A DNA stretch of 64,000 nt from a virus: positions 62,001 through 126,000 of IMG/VR virus record IMGVR_UViG_3300042691_015370. One strand, given 5' to 3'. This document shows positions 56,225 to 63,771 of the stretch, one piece after another (the first letter of the stretch is position 1; the number at the start of each line of letters is the position of its first letter). The position numbers and the translations under genes are program-made. The notes below the pieces were generated by a model that was not told where the DNA came from, searched no databases, and saw only the letters and a program-made list of their open reading frames with translations.

Positions 56225-58252
56225 TCAAATAATTGAACAGACGTCCGAATCGCAGAACTTGTCGCCCTCGGCCTCAATACCAACCTTGTACAGATTGCCA
56301 AGAGACTTGTAGGACTTCATCTTCTTTTCGATTTCCTTCTCGGTTAGATCCAGCTTCTCGTATGGCTGCTGAGGATATGTAGCCTCTTCACCCAATGGAA
56401 GGAACGACACACCCTTGAACTGACCATCCTTGGAAGCAAGTAGTGGCAGAAGCTGATCAGCCTCATCCGGCAAGAATGTGATAGTTGCAGATACCTGATT
56501 ATCAGCCCAGTAGCGCTGCATCATCGCCGCAAGCTCTGCCTTTTCCCAAATGGTTACGTTACGCTCATCACGAACATCTGGACCCTTCGTGATAAAAGTA
56601 GCGACCACAGTGTTTTCTGGATCTCCCTGTGCAGGTTCGATATCATAGCCAGCCTTCTTTAGATGCTCTACAATAGGGTTGTTGACTGAATAGCGGACAC
56701 GCCGAATGTAATGACCTGAAGCTGTGGGCCAGTGAACACCCGGAGTGACACCAGCAACGAGCGACACCGTACCTGAAGGCTTGATGGAAGTCTTCTTGAT
56801 CGACTCACGTACAGCCAGCCACTCAGAGTACTTCTGGTCACGATGCTCAATGAACTTGTAGCCCTCATCGGCCCATGAACGAAGCTCAGCCCAGCCCTTG
56901 GTTTCCACGAACTGTGCAAGACCAGAGATGGAACATCCGATACGACGGTTACGGGCCATGACCTCGTTGGAGTCAGCCCACTTGGTCGGGAGCAGCGTCA
57001 CAGCCTTGCCGTAGAGGTAAGCGTGCTTGAGCGACTCTCTGAAATCCTCATAATCCGAGTGCTTGCTCGGGAAAACCTCAACGAGAGTACATAGCTCCTT
57101 GTCCTCCAGCGACTGCTCAAGGCAAGGGTTACCGCCAGCTACACGCCAATCCTTGTCGTTACGAGGATCAACAAGGCGACCATGGCTGCGAGCAAGATCC
57201 AACCACATGAACCCCGGCTCACCATTTGTCAGAATACCGTCCACCATGGGACCATAGTTATCCCCTTCGCTGACGAAGACAGAGTTGTTGGAGTTCCAAG
57301 CCCACCCGGTGTCAGGGTCGGTGCGCTCAGCGTTCTCGGGAAGGTTCCAGTTCTTGGCATTTACATAGTCGGTATCAGTTGGGTCACCGAAGCAGATTTG
57401 GGCTGAACGTCTGGCTCCACCGGCCACTACCGCTTTACCGATCTTGTTCATGATATCCAGAATGTCTCTGGAGGTGATGAGTTCACCCTCTCTCTTCCCT
57501 AGCTGGGAACAAAGGCTCTCATGTAATGTCATCAGTGGACCGGGACCGGAGGCCCTCCCGCCGAATCTTTTCAGTCTACTCCCAGCAGGACGCACTTCCG
57601 AGTAATCAAACTCTACCGTTGGACGATTCTTGAAAAAGTACGACTCTAGTAGTTTTCCGACCGACTCAGCCCACCCTTCACGGTTATCGGGCACCACAAA
57701 GACCTCTACCTTGTCTGGATTAGGCTCATGTAGCGTTATATTGCCCTCTCCCTTGAGATCGTAGCCTACCCCTACTCCCCACATGGACATCTCCATCATG
57801 CGTGTAAAGGGCAGTGTGGCTTCCTCAGCGGAATGTGAGGAAAGCTTGGCTGTAGAGAGAAAAGCGCAATTCTGAAGAGCCGACGAATGTTGCTCTTCGT
57901 GTACGATTGGGCGTCCCATGTGTTGTAGTCCCCGACCGGGTGGCATCCACTTGAAGTGGTACATGCGATCGTAGGCATCTTTGGCTGAGGCGAGAGCTTT
58001 GAAGTCGTTCCATGGGGTGCGGTTACGTTTGCAGTGATCTTTGAGGATACTGTAGTAACCTTCGATGCATCTACGGACTGTTTCGTGCCAGCGTTCTTTG
58101 GTTCCGTCTTCTTTGAGGGCAGAGTATTTGTCTACATAGATGAGTTCTGACAGAGATTGTCCCCCGCCGATAGGAAATCCCCAATCTGGTGTCTTTTCTG
58201 CGTATCCTTCGATGAATGTATCGGGTAGTCGGAATGAGAGCAGATCAGACAT
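56225..58252 (-). CDS. nrdJ: Adenosylcobalamin-dependent (class II) ribonucleoside-triphosphate reductase
   Basis: 675 residues, monomeric RTPR type. N-terminal half-site LQNCAF (Cys129) pairs with LCTLVEV (Cys388). The radical-site triad NPCLEQ has Cys377 and Glu379, with the 11-residue spacing to Cys388 seen in the Lactobacillus enzyme. GARRSAQICFGD and SIKPSGTVSLVAGVTPGVHW are family landmarks. The C-terminus CDSDVCSII supplies the shuttling cysteine pair Cys667/Cys672. All redox residues are present, so it should be active, making dNTPs from host NTPs with host B12 cofactor. The start has GGAGG upstream. Confidence 0.93.
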   Translation of the reverse strand: MSDLLSFRLPDTFIEGYAEKTPDWGFPIGGGQSLSELIYVDKYSALKEDGTKERWHETVRRCIEGYYSILKDHCKRNRTPWNDFKALASAKDAYDRMYHFKWMPPGRGLQHMGRPIVHEEQHSSALQNCAFLSTAKLSSHSAEEATLPFTRMMEMSMWGVGVGYDLKGEGNITLHEPNPDKVEVFVVPDNREGWAESVGKLLESYFFKNRPTVEFDYSEVRPAGSRLKRFGGRASGPGPLMTLHESLCSQLGKREGELITSRDILDIMNKIGKAVVAGGARRSAQICFGDPTDTDYVNAKNWNLPENAERTDPDTGWAWNSNNSVFVSEGDNYGPMVDGILTNGEPGFMWLDLARSHGRLVDPRNDKDWRVAGGNPCLEQSLEDKELCTLVEVFPSKHSDYEDFRESLKHAYLYGKAVTLLPTKWADSNEVMARNRRIGCSISGLAQFVETKGWAELRSWADEGYKFIEHRDQKYSEWLAVRESIKKTSIKPSGTVSLVAGVTPGVHWPTASGHYIRRVRYSVNNPIVEHLKKAGYDIEPAQGDPENTVVATFITKGPDVRDERNVTIWEKAELAAMMQRYWADNQVSATITFLPDEADQLLPLLASKDGQFKGVSFLPLGEEATYPQQPYEKLDLTEKEIEKKMKSYKSLGNLYKVGIEAEGDKFCDSDVCSII

Positions 58253-58301
58253 GGTGCCTCCAGAAAGGGCGTGAGCTTTGACTAAATAAGGAACGGCCGA
58301 G

Positions 58302-58331
58302 AGAGGTTGAATTTTAACAGACCTCTTTTTT
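58302..58331 (+). terminator. Rightward intrinsic terminator in the leader of the ribonucleotide reductase gene
   Basis: On the plus strand AGAGGT (58302-58307) pairs with ACCTCT (58321-58326) and is followed directly by a run of six T (58326-58331). The orientation is opposite to the surrounding genes. It may block antisense transcription, or be fortuitous. Confidence 0.5.
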
Positions 58332-58339
58332 GTGAAAAG

Positions 58340-58504
58340 TTAAGGGTGCCGGGGATCTGGCAGAACTTGCGACTCTCGCATCGCTTTCTTGCAACCAGCC
58401 TTCATGCGAGAAGGATGCACCCAATACGGCAAGTCTGGGCGAATCTTGTCATCCAACCAGACACCTTTATGGCAAGCGGAACAAAGCCCATACTTGACCG
58501 TCAT
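58340..58504 (-). CDS. Small zinc-finger-like protein
   Basis: 54 residues, too short for a usual length cut-off. Starts at the ATG at 58504, overlapping the previous stop as ATGA. YGLCSACHKGVWLDD carries C-x-x-C-H; later WVHPSRMKAGCKKAMRESQV offers a further His and Cys. It lies directly upstream of the reductase gene. Likely zinc-binding; function unknown. Confidence 0.6.
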   Translation of the reverse strand: MTVKYGLCSACHKGVWLDDKIRPDLPYWVHPSRMKAGCKKAMRESQVLPDPRHP

Positions 58505-58740
58505 CTTCTTGCTAACCGCTCAGATCGTCTCTTTGCCACATTGATAACATCGGCATACTGTGCTTTTAGCATGTCTACATCATCTTTGCTGACATTGTTC
58601 ACTTCTAAAATGCCGCGACCTTTGTCATCACGGATAGAAATGACCCTTAAGTCCTCTTTCAGAGGAATGCGAGGATTGTAATGAGTTATCGAACATACAT
58701 CGTTGGCTTCAATGTATGAATTAGCAATCTTAACGAGCAT
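58501..58740 (-). CDS. Hypothetical small protein
   Basis: 79 residues. VKIANSYIEANDVCSITHYN, LRVISIRDDKGRGILEVNNV then a basic C-terminus (INVAKRRSERLARR). Beta-rich start. Overlaps the preceding gene by 11 nt and the next by ATGA. Not recognised. Confidence 0.55.
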   Translation of the reverse strand: MLVKIANSYIEANDVCSITHYNPRIPLKEDLRVISIRDDKGRGILEVNNVSKDDVDMLKAQYADVINVAKRRSERLARR

Positions 58741-58975
58741 CGATCGTTACCTTGTAGCCGATTTCATCAAGAATAAGATTCAACAAATCCTGCATCTCCA
58801 CAGGAGTATCGAACTGACGAGTCCACATCAAGGTGTTATCACTTGTCCTGATGTCCAATACACATCTTTCCCCCGGAAGTAGTGTATATCGATCCCGCCC
58901 AATAGTATGAGCGTACATAAAAGCAATAAAATCTGGATTGATCAGAACGTCATCTAACTTAATGAACCTTCTCAT
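58730..58975 (-). CDS. Hypothetical small protein
   Basis: 81 residues from the ATG at 58975, which overlaps the sigma factor stop by ATGA. RRFIKLDDVLINPDFIAFMY, ERCVLDIRTSDNTLMWTRQF and a helix VEMQDLLNLILDEIGYK. It resembles small single-domain proteins of the same cluster but no family was recognised. Confidence 0.55.
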   Translation of the reverse strand: MRRFIKLDDVLINPDFIAFMYAHTIGRDRYTLLPGERCVLDIRTSDNTLMWTRQFDTPVEMQDLLNLILDEIGYKVTIDAR

Positions 58976-59703
58976 GCTAAACAATGCTCCCAAATACTAG
59001 AAAGGGCTGAAGTGTGGATCTGGCAGGTACGTGATTCAGTAACACCCATGAGATCGCCAATCTCACGTAAAGAAAGATCTTGTACATAGTACAGGCTGAG
59101 GACGGTGCGGGATTCGTCGTTCATTTCACCGAACGCGGCGATCAGCTTACCTTTAATCTCAGAATAATCCTCAGTGACAACGTTTTGATCTGGAATGATG
59201 TCTGAAAGAGAGAACTTAGTTCCATTGATGTTTACAAGGTCATCTAAGTTGGACATAGTGGCAGAAGAGGTTTCCCCGGCGATCTGATACACCTCTTCAA
59301 CATCCCACCCCAAAAGCTGTGCCACTTCTTCTTTGGTTGGTTCTCTGTTGAGTTCGGAAGAAAGTTTCTGTGTGGCCTTTTCGACCTCTTTGGACTTTGA
59401 CCTCAGTGATCTGGGTGCCCAGTCTGCTCCACGAAGCTTGTCGAGGATTTCGCCCCTGATTCTGAAAGAGGCATAGGTTTCAAACTTGTAGCCGAATGAG
59501 TTATCAAACTTTGTGATCGCATCAATGAGTCCAAACATTCCGTCTGAGATGAGATCATCAAGCTCAATGTGTTTCGGAAGCTGTTTTGCAATAGACTTGG
59601 CATTCGCAACAACGATAGGCTCATATGCTACCATGATCTTACCCATCAACTCTTTGGATGGGTTTTCTCTATACTGGTTCAGTAGATCTGCTCTGTCATT
59701 CAT
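58972..59703 (-). CDS. WhiG/FliA-type sigma factor
   Basis: 243 residues from the ATG at 59703 (ATGA overlap). Region 2: IELDDLISDGMFGLIDAITK, FETYASFRIRGEILDKLRGA and DWAPRSLRSKSKEVEKATQK, the WhiG-specific R-G-x-I-L-D-x-L-R...W-x-P-R-S-x-R string. Region 3: LNREPTKEEVAQLLGWDVEE. Region 4: VLSLYYVQDLSLREIGDLMG, VTESRTCQIH. All three regions are intact. It would redirect host RNA polymerase to phage promoters, most likely late ones. Located in the early/replication block. Confidence 0.88.
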   Translation of the reverse strand: MNDRADLLNQYRENPSKELMGKIMVAYEPIVVANAKSIAKQLPKHIELDDLISDGMFGLIDAITKFDNSFGYKFETYASFRIRGEILDKLRGADWAPRSLRSKSKEVEKATQKLSSELNREPTKEEVAQLLGWDVEEVYQIAGETSSATMSNLDDLVNINGTKFSLSDIIPDQNVVTEDYSEIKGKLIAAFGEMNDESRTVLSLYYVQDLSLREIGDLMGVTESRTCQIHTSALSSIWEHCLA

Positions 59704-59906
59704 TTGACAGTCCATGCCTTGTAAAAGTACCTAGAACTACCATCAAATGGAAAGGCATCACCATTCGGATACATTTCCAAATGGTCTTTAGTGTAGTCAA
59801 GTACACATAGGTCTGCATCATGACGAGAAGCAAAAACGCCTAGGACTGAAAGTCCATCGTCATAGCCACCATCTCGAAAAACTAGATAAACTTCTTCACC
59901 CTTCAT
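59700..59906 (-). CDS. Small hypothetical protein
   Basis: 68 residues from the ATG at 59906; a longer reading to 59993 is rejected because it overlaps the previous gene. GEEVYLVFRDGGYDDGLSVL, GVFASRHDADLCVLDYTKDH resembles small DUF-type phage proteins with a strand-strand-helix core that often follow a host-modifying gene. No function assigned. Confidence 0.55.
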   Translation of the reverse strand: MKGEEVYLVFRDGGYDDGLSVLGVFASRHDADLCVLDYTKDHLEMYPNGDAFPFDGSSRYFYKAWTVK

Positions 59907-60168
59907 TAAATACCTCTTTTTGTACACGTTCCAAAAGTTCACGAGCAGTGTCCATATAAAGACCATGATCCAAGGCTTCGTTGATAGCTTCACGAAGCTC
60001 TTGCTTATGCAACGAATCTATTAATTTTTCAGCTTCATTAGGAAGAATAATATGACCTTCTAACCTTAAAGAAATGCTTTCTTCAGGTATCCATGTATCT
60101 AAATACCAATCCATACTATCTTCGTTGATGATAAGAGCAAGTATTTCTTCAGCAGTAATAGTCATCAT
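59896..60168 (-). CDS. Small acidic hypothetical protein
   Basis: 90 residues, starting at one of two adjacent ATGs (60168 or 60165). GGAGG lies just upstream, and the 60165 codon has the better spacing. Acidic helical sequence (AEEILALIINEDSMDWYLDT, ELREAINEALDHGLYMDTAR). Overlaps the HNH stop (ATGA) and the next start. Not recognised. Confidence 0.55.
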   Translation of the reverse strand: MMTITAEEILALIINEDSMDWYLDTWIPEESISLRLEGHIILPNEAEKLIDSLHKQELREAINEALDHGLYMDTARELLERVQKEVFNEG

Positions 60169-60533
60169 TTCCTCCAAGCCTTAATTTTCTTTCGTGCTCT
60201 GATTTTCTTATCGTTGGCTAGTCGATTCAACTGACGCTGAGTGAGAATTTCAGGCTCTTGCTTAGATCTATTCATGGCAAGAAATTCATTTGCAAATTCC
60301 TGTAAACTTAGATCTTCAAAATCCTTGTGCATCTGATGTAACGCAATGTGACAACTATCACACAATGGAACCAAGTCTTCAAACCTCTCATCGCCAAGTC
60401 TATCATATGTTGCATGATGTAAATGCAAAGATTCCTTTGAACCACAAGATCTACACACCTTAGGATGAGCACGCCAAAATGCACTCTTCTTTCTTTTCCA
60501 CTTGTCTGATTTGATATAAGTGGCGTAATCCAT
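60165..60533 (-). CDS. HNH endonuclease
   Basis: 122 residues. KVCRSCGSKESLHLHHATYD (zinc C-x-x-C and the first H-H), then FEDLVPLCDSCHIALHQMH (second C-x-x-C and the last His). This is the complete zinc-supported HNH core. A basic helical tail (NRLANDKKIRARKKIKAWRK) follows. It is a free-standing nuclease, likely a homing or DNA-processing enzyme. It is the first gene of the leftward run after the structured region. Confidence 0.85.
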   Translation of the reverse strand: MDYATYIKSDKWKRKKSAFWRAHPKVCRSCGSKESLHLHHATYDRLGDERFEDLVPLCDSCHIALHQMHKDFEDLSLQEFANEFLAMNRSKQEPEILTQRQLNRLANDKKIRARKKIKAWRK

Positions 60534-60577
60534 GAAAACCCGCTCTTAAGTTTTGGCCGAGTTTGGGCTTGGTAAAA

Positions 60578-61017
60578 TCTGGCTCGTTCATCATAACTCA
60601 AGGAGATCGCTGCCAGAAGATAACCGGGCAAGGCCCGATGACATTAACAGCAAGGCTCTGAATGGGTGGGTTCATCCGTTATCGATACCTGAGAAGAAAT
60701 TCCCTAACGAGGACTAGCTGTGTTGCTGCGATCGAAAGACCAGTATACCAGCCTCAACAGGGTGTGAGTAGAAGGCTCACCGAAGGCGCTGTACCGGCAG
60801 TTAAACCGGGGAGGATGATGATCTAAGAGATTAGATCATTGGTGTTCTAGAGTTACTTGTCCTAACCAGATATTGGGAGTTAGGCCCATAGAGATCCACT
60901 GAGATGATCTCAACTCTTTCCCTTCTCAGGCGAAAGGGAAGGAACCTCTATGCCAAAAACAAGATTCTCTCCTTTAACTTAAGAGGCGACCGTTATTTGG
61001 TAAAGTACGACGGTCGC
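60578..61017. ncRNA. Candidate structured RNA or long leader, with no gene in 60534-61035
   Basis: About 500 nt without a plausible gene, lying between the leftward HNH gene and the rightward phosphoesterase. Many stems are visible: TCTGGC/GCCAGA (about 60578/60612), CGGGC/GCCCG (60625/60633), CAGCAA/TTGCTG (about 60648/60723), GTGAG/CTCAC (60764/60776), ATGATCTAA/TTAGATCAT with a GAGA loop (60818-60839), CCTAAC/GTTAGG (60861/60879), TTCCCTT/AAGGGAA (60918/60934), GCGACCGT/ACGGTCGC (60986/61010). A 10-codon reading frame with GGAAGG upstream starts at 60950. The RNA class is not recognised. Either a regulatory leader or an independent RNA is possible. Confidence 0.4.
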
Positions 61018-61035
61018 TCGACGGAGAAGCAGCAC

Positions 61036-62388
61036 ATGACAGCACCCAAGGGAGTTTCAGACCACCCAGCCAGAGAACAGATGGAAGCGATTTGGCGTGA
61101 AGGTGGTCGAGCCAAAGAGATTGTTGAATGGCTGGAAGCTGAAGGCTTGCCGGTTTTGAAGCAGACAACAATCGCTCGCTACGGTCAGCGATACTGGACC
61201 GAGAAGTTCAAAATCAACGTCAACCCAGTACATTCCGAAGATCTCTCGTACATGATTGACGAGATTGAACAAGCCGGTCTTGGCAAGGTGACAAAGATTG
61301 GCTTCTCCAAGAAGAGATACCCCGGCTGGGACAAAGAAGACGGTGTATCAATTCCTGTAGAGAAAGAATCTGTCTCTCAGACAATTGAAGTGGTGCCGCA
61401 GAACATTCCGCAGTTCGATCTCGGCACAGTTGGAAGTTTCAAGATCAAGGTTACGAAAGCGGATCGTGAACCCAAAGCGACGGGTTTCAAAACCATGATC
61501 GTGATTCCAGACCAGCAGTTTGGATATCATCTTGATGTAGATGGTGAGCGAACGACGACTCACGACGAAGCTGCCATCGATGTTGTGTATCAAGTCATAG
61601 GATACATGCAACAGAAATATGGGGTTGACACAATAGTGAATCTGGGAGATGCTCTGGACCTCCCCGGATTCTCCAACCACCGCTCGGCTCCCGGCTTCAT
61701 GGGACCGGCTCCTGTGCAGCTAGCTATCGACCGCTACACAACCGAGGTTGCGATCCAGCGGGAACTTGCGCCAGATGCCGATATCATCGCCTTCTTCGGC
61801 AACCACGAGGATCGCCTGAACAACTCGCTCGTTGACAAGCTACCCGGTTTGCACGGGATTTCCCGAGGCAACGAACGACGCCCAGTTTTGTCCATAGCGA
61901 GTTTATGTCGATTTGACGAGTACGACATCACAGCCATCGACACCTATCCAGATGGCGAGTACTGGGCGAATGACTACCTGCGATTTGTGCATGGTAGCGT
62001 TGTCTCATCTGCACTCGGTGGAACCGCTGCGAAGTATCTAGCCAAGTCGCACGTTTCAACCGTGTACGGCCACATTCACCGACAAGAGTTCCTGATGGCT
62101 CAGGTTGAAAATCGTGACAACACAACCATTTTTGCTGGCTCACCGGGATGCCTGTGTCGTCTAGATGGTGTTCTGCCATCATCTCGCACAGGAGTCTCAC
62201 CAAGAGGCGGTCAGGCCGGTATAGCAAGGGAAAAGTGGCAGCACGGTCTGTTCATTATCAACTATGAACCAGAAGGCCAGCAGAGAGCTTTTTGTAGTCC
62301 TCTTTTTATCAATAACGGCGCAACCGTTCTAGATAATAGACTATTCACCGCTACCGTTACACCCAACGGACAAGCTCTCAAGAACTGA
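61036..62388 (+). CDS. Calcineurin-like (metallo)phosphoesterase with N-terminal HTH-like region
   Basis: 450 residues from the ATG at 61036 (GGAG upstream). An earlier ATG at 60904 would translate through strong hairpins and is disfavoured. N-terminal REQMEAIWREGGRAKEIVEW...TTIARYGQRYW reads as a small HTH domain. The phosphoesterase core has VIPDQQFGYH (Asp), VNLGDALDLPG (Gly-Asp), IAFFGNHEDRL (near 255), RFVHGSVVS and VYGHIHRQEF (near 346), the full metal-binding set. Likely a DNA- or nucleotide-acting phosphodiesterase. Confidence 0.85.
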   Translation: MTAPKGVSDHPAREQMEAIWREGGRAKEIVEWLEAEGLPVLKQTTIARYGQRYWTEKFKINVNPVHSEDLSYMIDEIEQAGLGKVTKIGFSKKRYPGWDKEDGVSIPVEKESVSQTIEVVPQNIPQFDLGTVGSFKIKVTKADREPKATGFKTMIVIPDQQFGYHLDVDGERTTTHDEAAIDVVYQVIGYMQQKYGVDTIVNLGDALDLPGFSNHRSAPGFMGPAPVQLAIDRYTTEVAIQRELAPDADIIAFFGNHEDRLNNSLVDKLPGLHGISRGNERRPVLSIASLCRFDEYDITAIDTYPDGEYWANDYLRFVHGSVVSSALGGTAAKYLAKSHVSTVYGHIHRQEFLMAQVENRDNTTIFAGSPGCLCRLDGVLPSSRTGVSPRGGQAGIAREKWQHGLFIINYEPEGQQRAFCSPLFINNGATVLDNRLFTATVTPNGQALKN

Positions 62389-62395
62389 GGTCGTT

Positions 62396-62671
62396 ATGGA
62401 AGATCTAGAACCAGAAGACGATCAATATCCAGAAGATGACATGATCACAGAAATGCCAGATCTTCAGATCATCACACTTGTATTCGACAATAGTACGGGC
62501 GACATCCCAAGTCTTGATCTCGGTAACGTAAGTCCGTTTGTGGCGATCACTCTGCTACAATCGGCAATAAATACCTTGGAGATGTTGATTCCGCCAGTCG
62601 ATGTGAGCTATAAAGGGCGGGTCGTCTGTTCCTCGTCATTTGAGATCATTGATGATGATTGTGACGACTAA
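62396..62671 (+). CDS. Small acidic hypothetical protein
   Basis: 91 residues, starting 7 nt after the phosphoesterase stop with GAGGT upstream. Highly acidic ends (DLEPEDDQYPEDDMITEMPD and the last DDDCDD) around a hydrophobic middle (FVAITLLQSAINTLEMLIPP). Not recognised; probably co-expressed with the phosphoesterase. Confidence 0.55.
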   Translation: MEDLEPEDDQYPEDDMITEMPDLQIITLVFDNSTGDIPSLDLGNVSPFVAITLLQSAINTLEMLIPPVDVSYKGRVVCSSSFEIIDDDCDD

Positions 62672-62677
62672 ATAAAT

Positions 62678-62713
62678 GAGTTGCATACAACCGATATTGT
62701 AAGTATGCAACTC
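62678..62713. repeat. Perfect 11-bp inverted repeat after the plus-strand operon
   Basis: GAGTTGCATAC (62678-62688) pairs with GTATGCAACTC (62703-62713) around 14 bases. No T run follows, so it is not a standard terminator. It could be an mRNA 3' stabilising hairpin or an operator. Confidence 0.6.
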
Positions 62714-62855
62714 AACCACGACTATATTATATTGGGCAAAAAGGGAAGCTAACCGGAAATTCTCCTAGAAACCATCAGGCAGATGGGGGACAGGAATTGG
62801 AAGGAACTGAGCAAACTTTTTAGCCGTTGTAACGATATTTTTTAATTGCATGAAC
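62714..62855. other. Intergenic segment without a recognised gene
   Basis: Between the inverted repeat and the convergent terminator lie about 140 nt with an AT-rich start (TATATTATAT near 62723) and an AATTTTTT-like stretch (62835-62844). I see no convincing reading frame or tRNA here. Confidence 0.3.
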
Positions 62856-62893
62856 CCCGAAGCCCCGGCACCTTTACTAGTCGGGGCTTCGGG
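62856..62893. terminator. Bidirectional terminator between convergent genes
   Basis: CCCGAAGCCCCG (62856-62867) pairs perfectly over 12 bp with CGGGGCTTCGGG (62882-62893) around a 14-base loop. It lies between the end of the plus-strand operon and the end of the leftward zinc-ribbon gene. Confidence 0.85.
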
Positions 62894-62896
62894 CGT

Positions 62897-63067
62897 TTAG
62901 AGCCACTGATTAGCTTGCTCTGCCTCTTCGAAGCGATCCTGATGCGTATAGAGATCGTTCCAGCAGTCAACACACAGACCGGGTGTCTTTGACATGGCGT
63001 AATCAATCTCGCCACACTCCAAGCAACACTCGTCTTCATCTAACCAATCTTCAAAATCTCTAGCCAC
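62897..63067 (-). CDS. Small zinc-ribbon protein
   Basis: 56 residues, starting at a GTG (63067) with AGGAAGGG upstream. ECCLECGEIDYAMSKTPGLC and VDCWNDLYTHQ give two C-x-x-C knuckles, a compact zinc ribbon like those of small phage transcription modulators. A competing frame at 62842-63039 lacks any motif and is rejected. Confidence 0.75.
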   Translation of the reverse strand: MARDFEDWLDEDECCLECGEIDYAMSKTPGLCVDCWNDLYTHQDRFEEAEQANQWL

Positions 63068-63079
63068 CTCAGGCCCTTC

Positions 63080-63478
63080 CTATAAACGAATGAGTAAAGC
63101 GGTGTCATCAAGAGCACCTGCTTCAGTCTCCAGAACGTAGGAGTACGCCTCTGGAGAGAAAAGTGGCTGATCGTATCCAGCCTGATAGGTTCCTCGTTTG
63201 ATCAAGGAACCATCGTGGCGGTACCAGCCAATATCAAGATCCATCATCATGTTGTTCATGGTGAATGGAGTGTAAGATGGACGCTCGTAGACAAAGAGCA
63301 TCCCGTCAAGATCAATGTAAGCAATGTCATTCAAACCCATTGCTCGTTCTTGTGCAGAGATGGCAACATAGACCTCTAGTATTCTTCCATCAACCAGAGG
63401 CAAGTCTATGACGTTTTTATTGAGAAGAATGTTCGCCGTCTCTGTGAGGGCATTCATTCTAGATTGCCAATCGCTCAT
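63080..63478 (-). CDS. DUF192-like protein
   Basis: 132 residues. ISAQERAMGLNDIAYIDLDG, MLFVYERPSYTPFTMNNMMM, DLDIGWYRHDGSLIKRGTY and YVLETEAGALDD match the layout of DUF192 proteins (R-x-x-G-L, G-M-L-F-V-F, M-x-N-x...L-D-I, Y-V-L-E-x-x-A-G). The biochemical role of the family is unknown. Overlaps the next upstream gene by ATGA. Confidence 0.7.
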   Translation of the reverse strand: MSDWQSRMNALTETANILLNKNVIDLPLVDGRILEVYVAISAQERAMGLNDIAYIDLDGMLFVYERPSYTPFTMNNMMMDLDIGWYRHDGSLIKRGTYQAGYDQPLFSPEAYSYVLETEAGALDDTALLIRL

Positions 63479-63765
63479 GATATCGTATCGTCACTGCGGA
63501 CAAGCGAATACAATTGATCCTCATCCTGAAAAAGCATGACATTTATACCATCATCAACAATCAACGCATGATTGTCGGCAAAGACAAGCGAGTCCTCTAA
63601 CTCGTCATCACGATTTGGTTTCATCATCATATGATGCAATGATAATATGAAGTCACAATCGCATGATTGAGGGTCCGTTTTGGAGAAACGTACATCCGTT
63701 CCACACTTGAAACAGAAGAAACTGACTCCATCGTCTTCTTCTAACGTTAACTCTTCGCTAACCAT
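63475..63765 (-). CDS. Zinc-ribbon-like small protein
   Basis: 96 residues. Acidic start (EELTLEEDDGVSFFCFKCG) with C-x-x-C, then SCDCDFIL as a second Cys pair; the rest is mixed beta. Starts at 63765 with a TACAAT box 6 nt upstream and no ribosome site, again the leaderless arrangement. First gene of this leftward run. Confidence 0.6.
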   Translation of the reverse strand: MVSEELTLEEDDGVSFFCFKCGTDVRFSKTDPQSCDCDFILSLHHMMMKPNRDDELEDSLVFADNHALIVDDGINVMLFQDEDQLYSLVRSDDTIS

Positions 63766-63771
63766 CCCATT

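Noticed and set aside
60308-60631. 107-residue minus-strand frame over the HNH gene and its upstream region
   Set aside because: Overlaps the true HNH frame and has no motif; HNH has a complete zinc and catalytic set.
60534-61035. Group I intron in the structured region
   Set aside because: I could not find paired P7-type GACTA/TAGTC segments on one strand, and the adjacent HNH gene points away from it.
60904-61035. Upstream ATG for the phosphoesterase
   Set aside because: The extra 44 codons cross two strong hairpins and have no domain similarity; the ATG at 61036 has GGAG upstream.
62842-63039. 65-residue minus-strand frame
   Set aside because: Shadow of the 56-residue zinc-ribbon gene, which has two C-x-x-C pairs and a good ribosome site; the frame also runs through the terminator.
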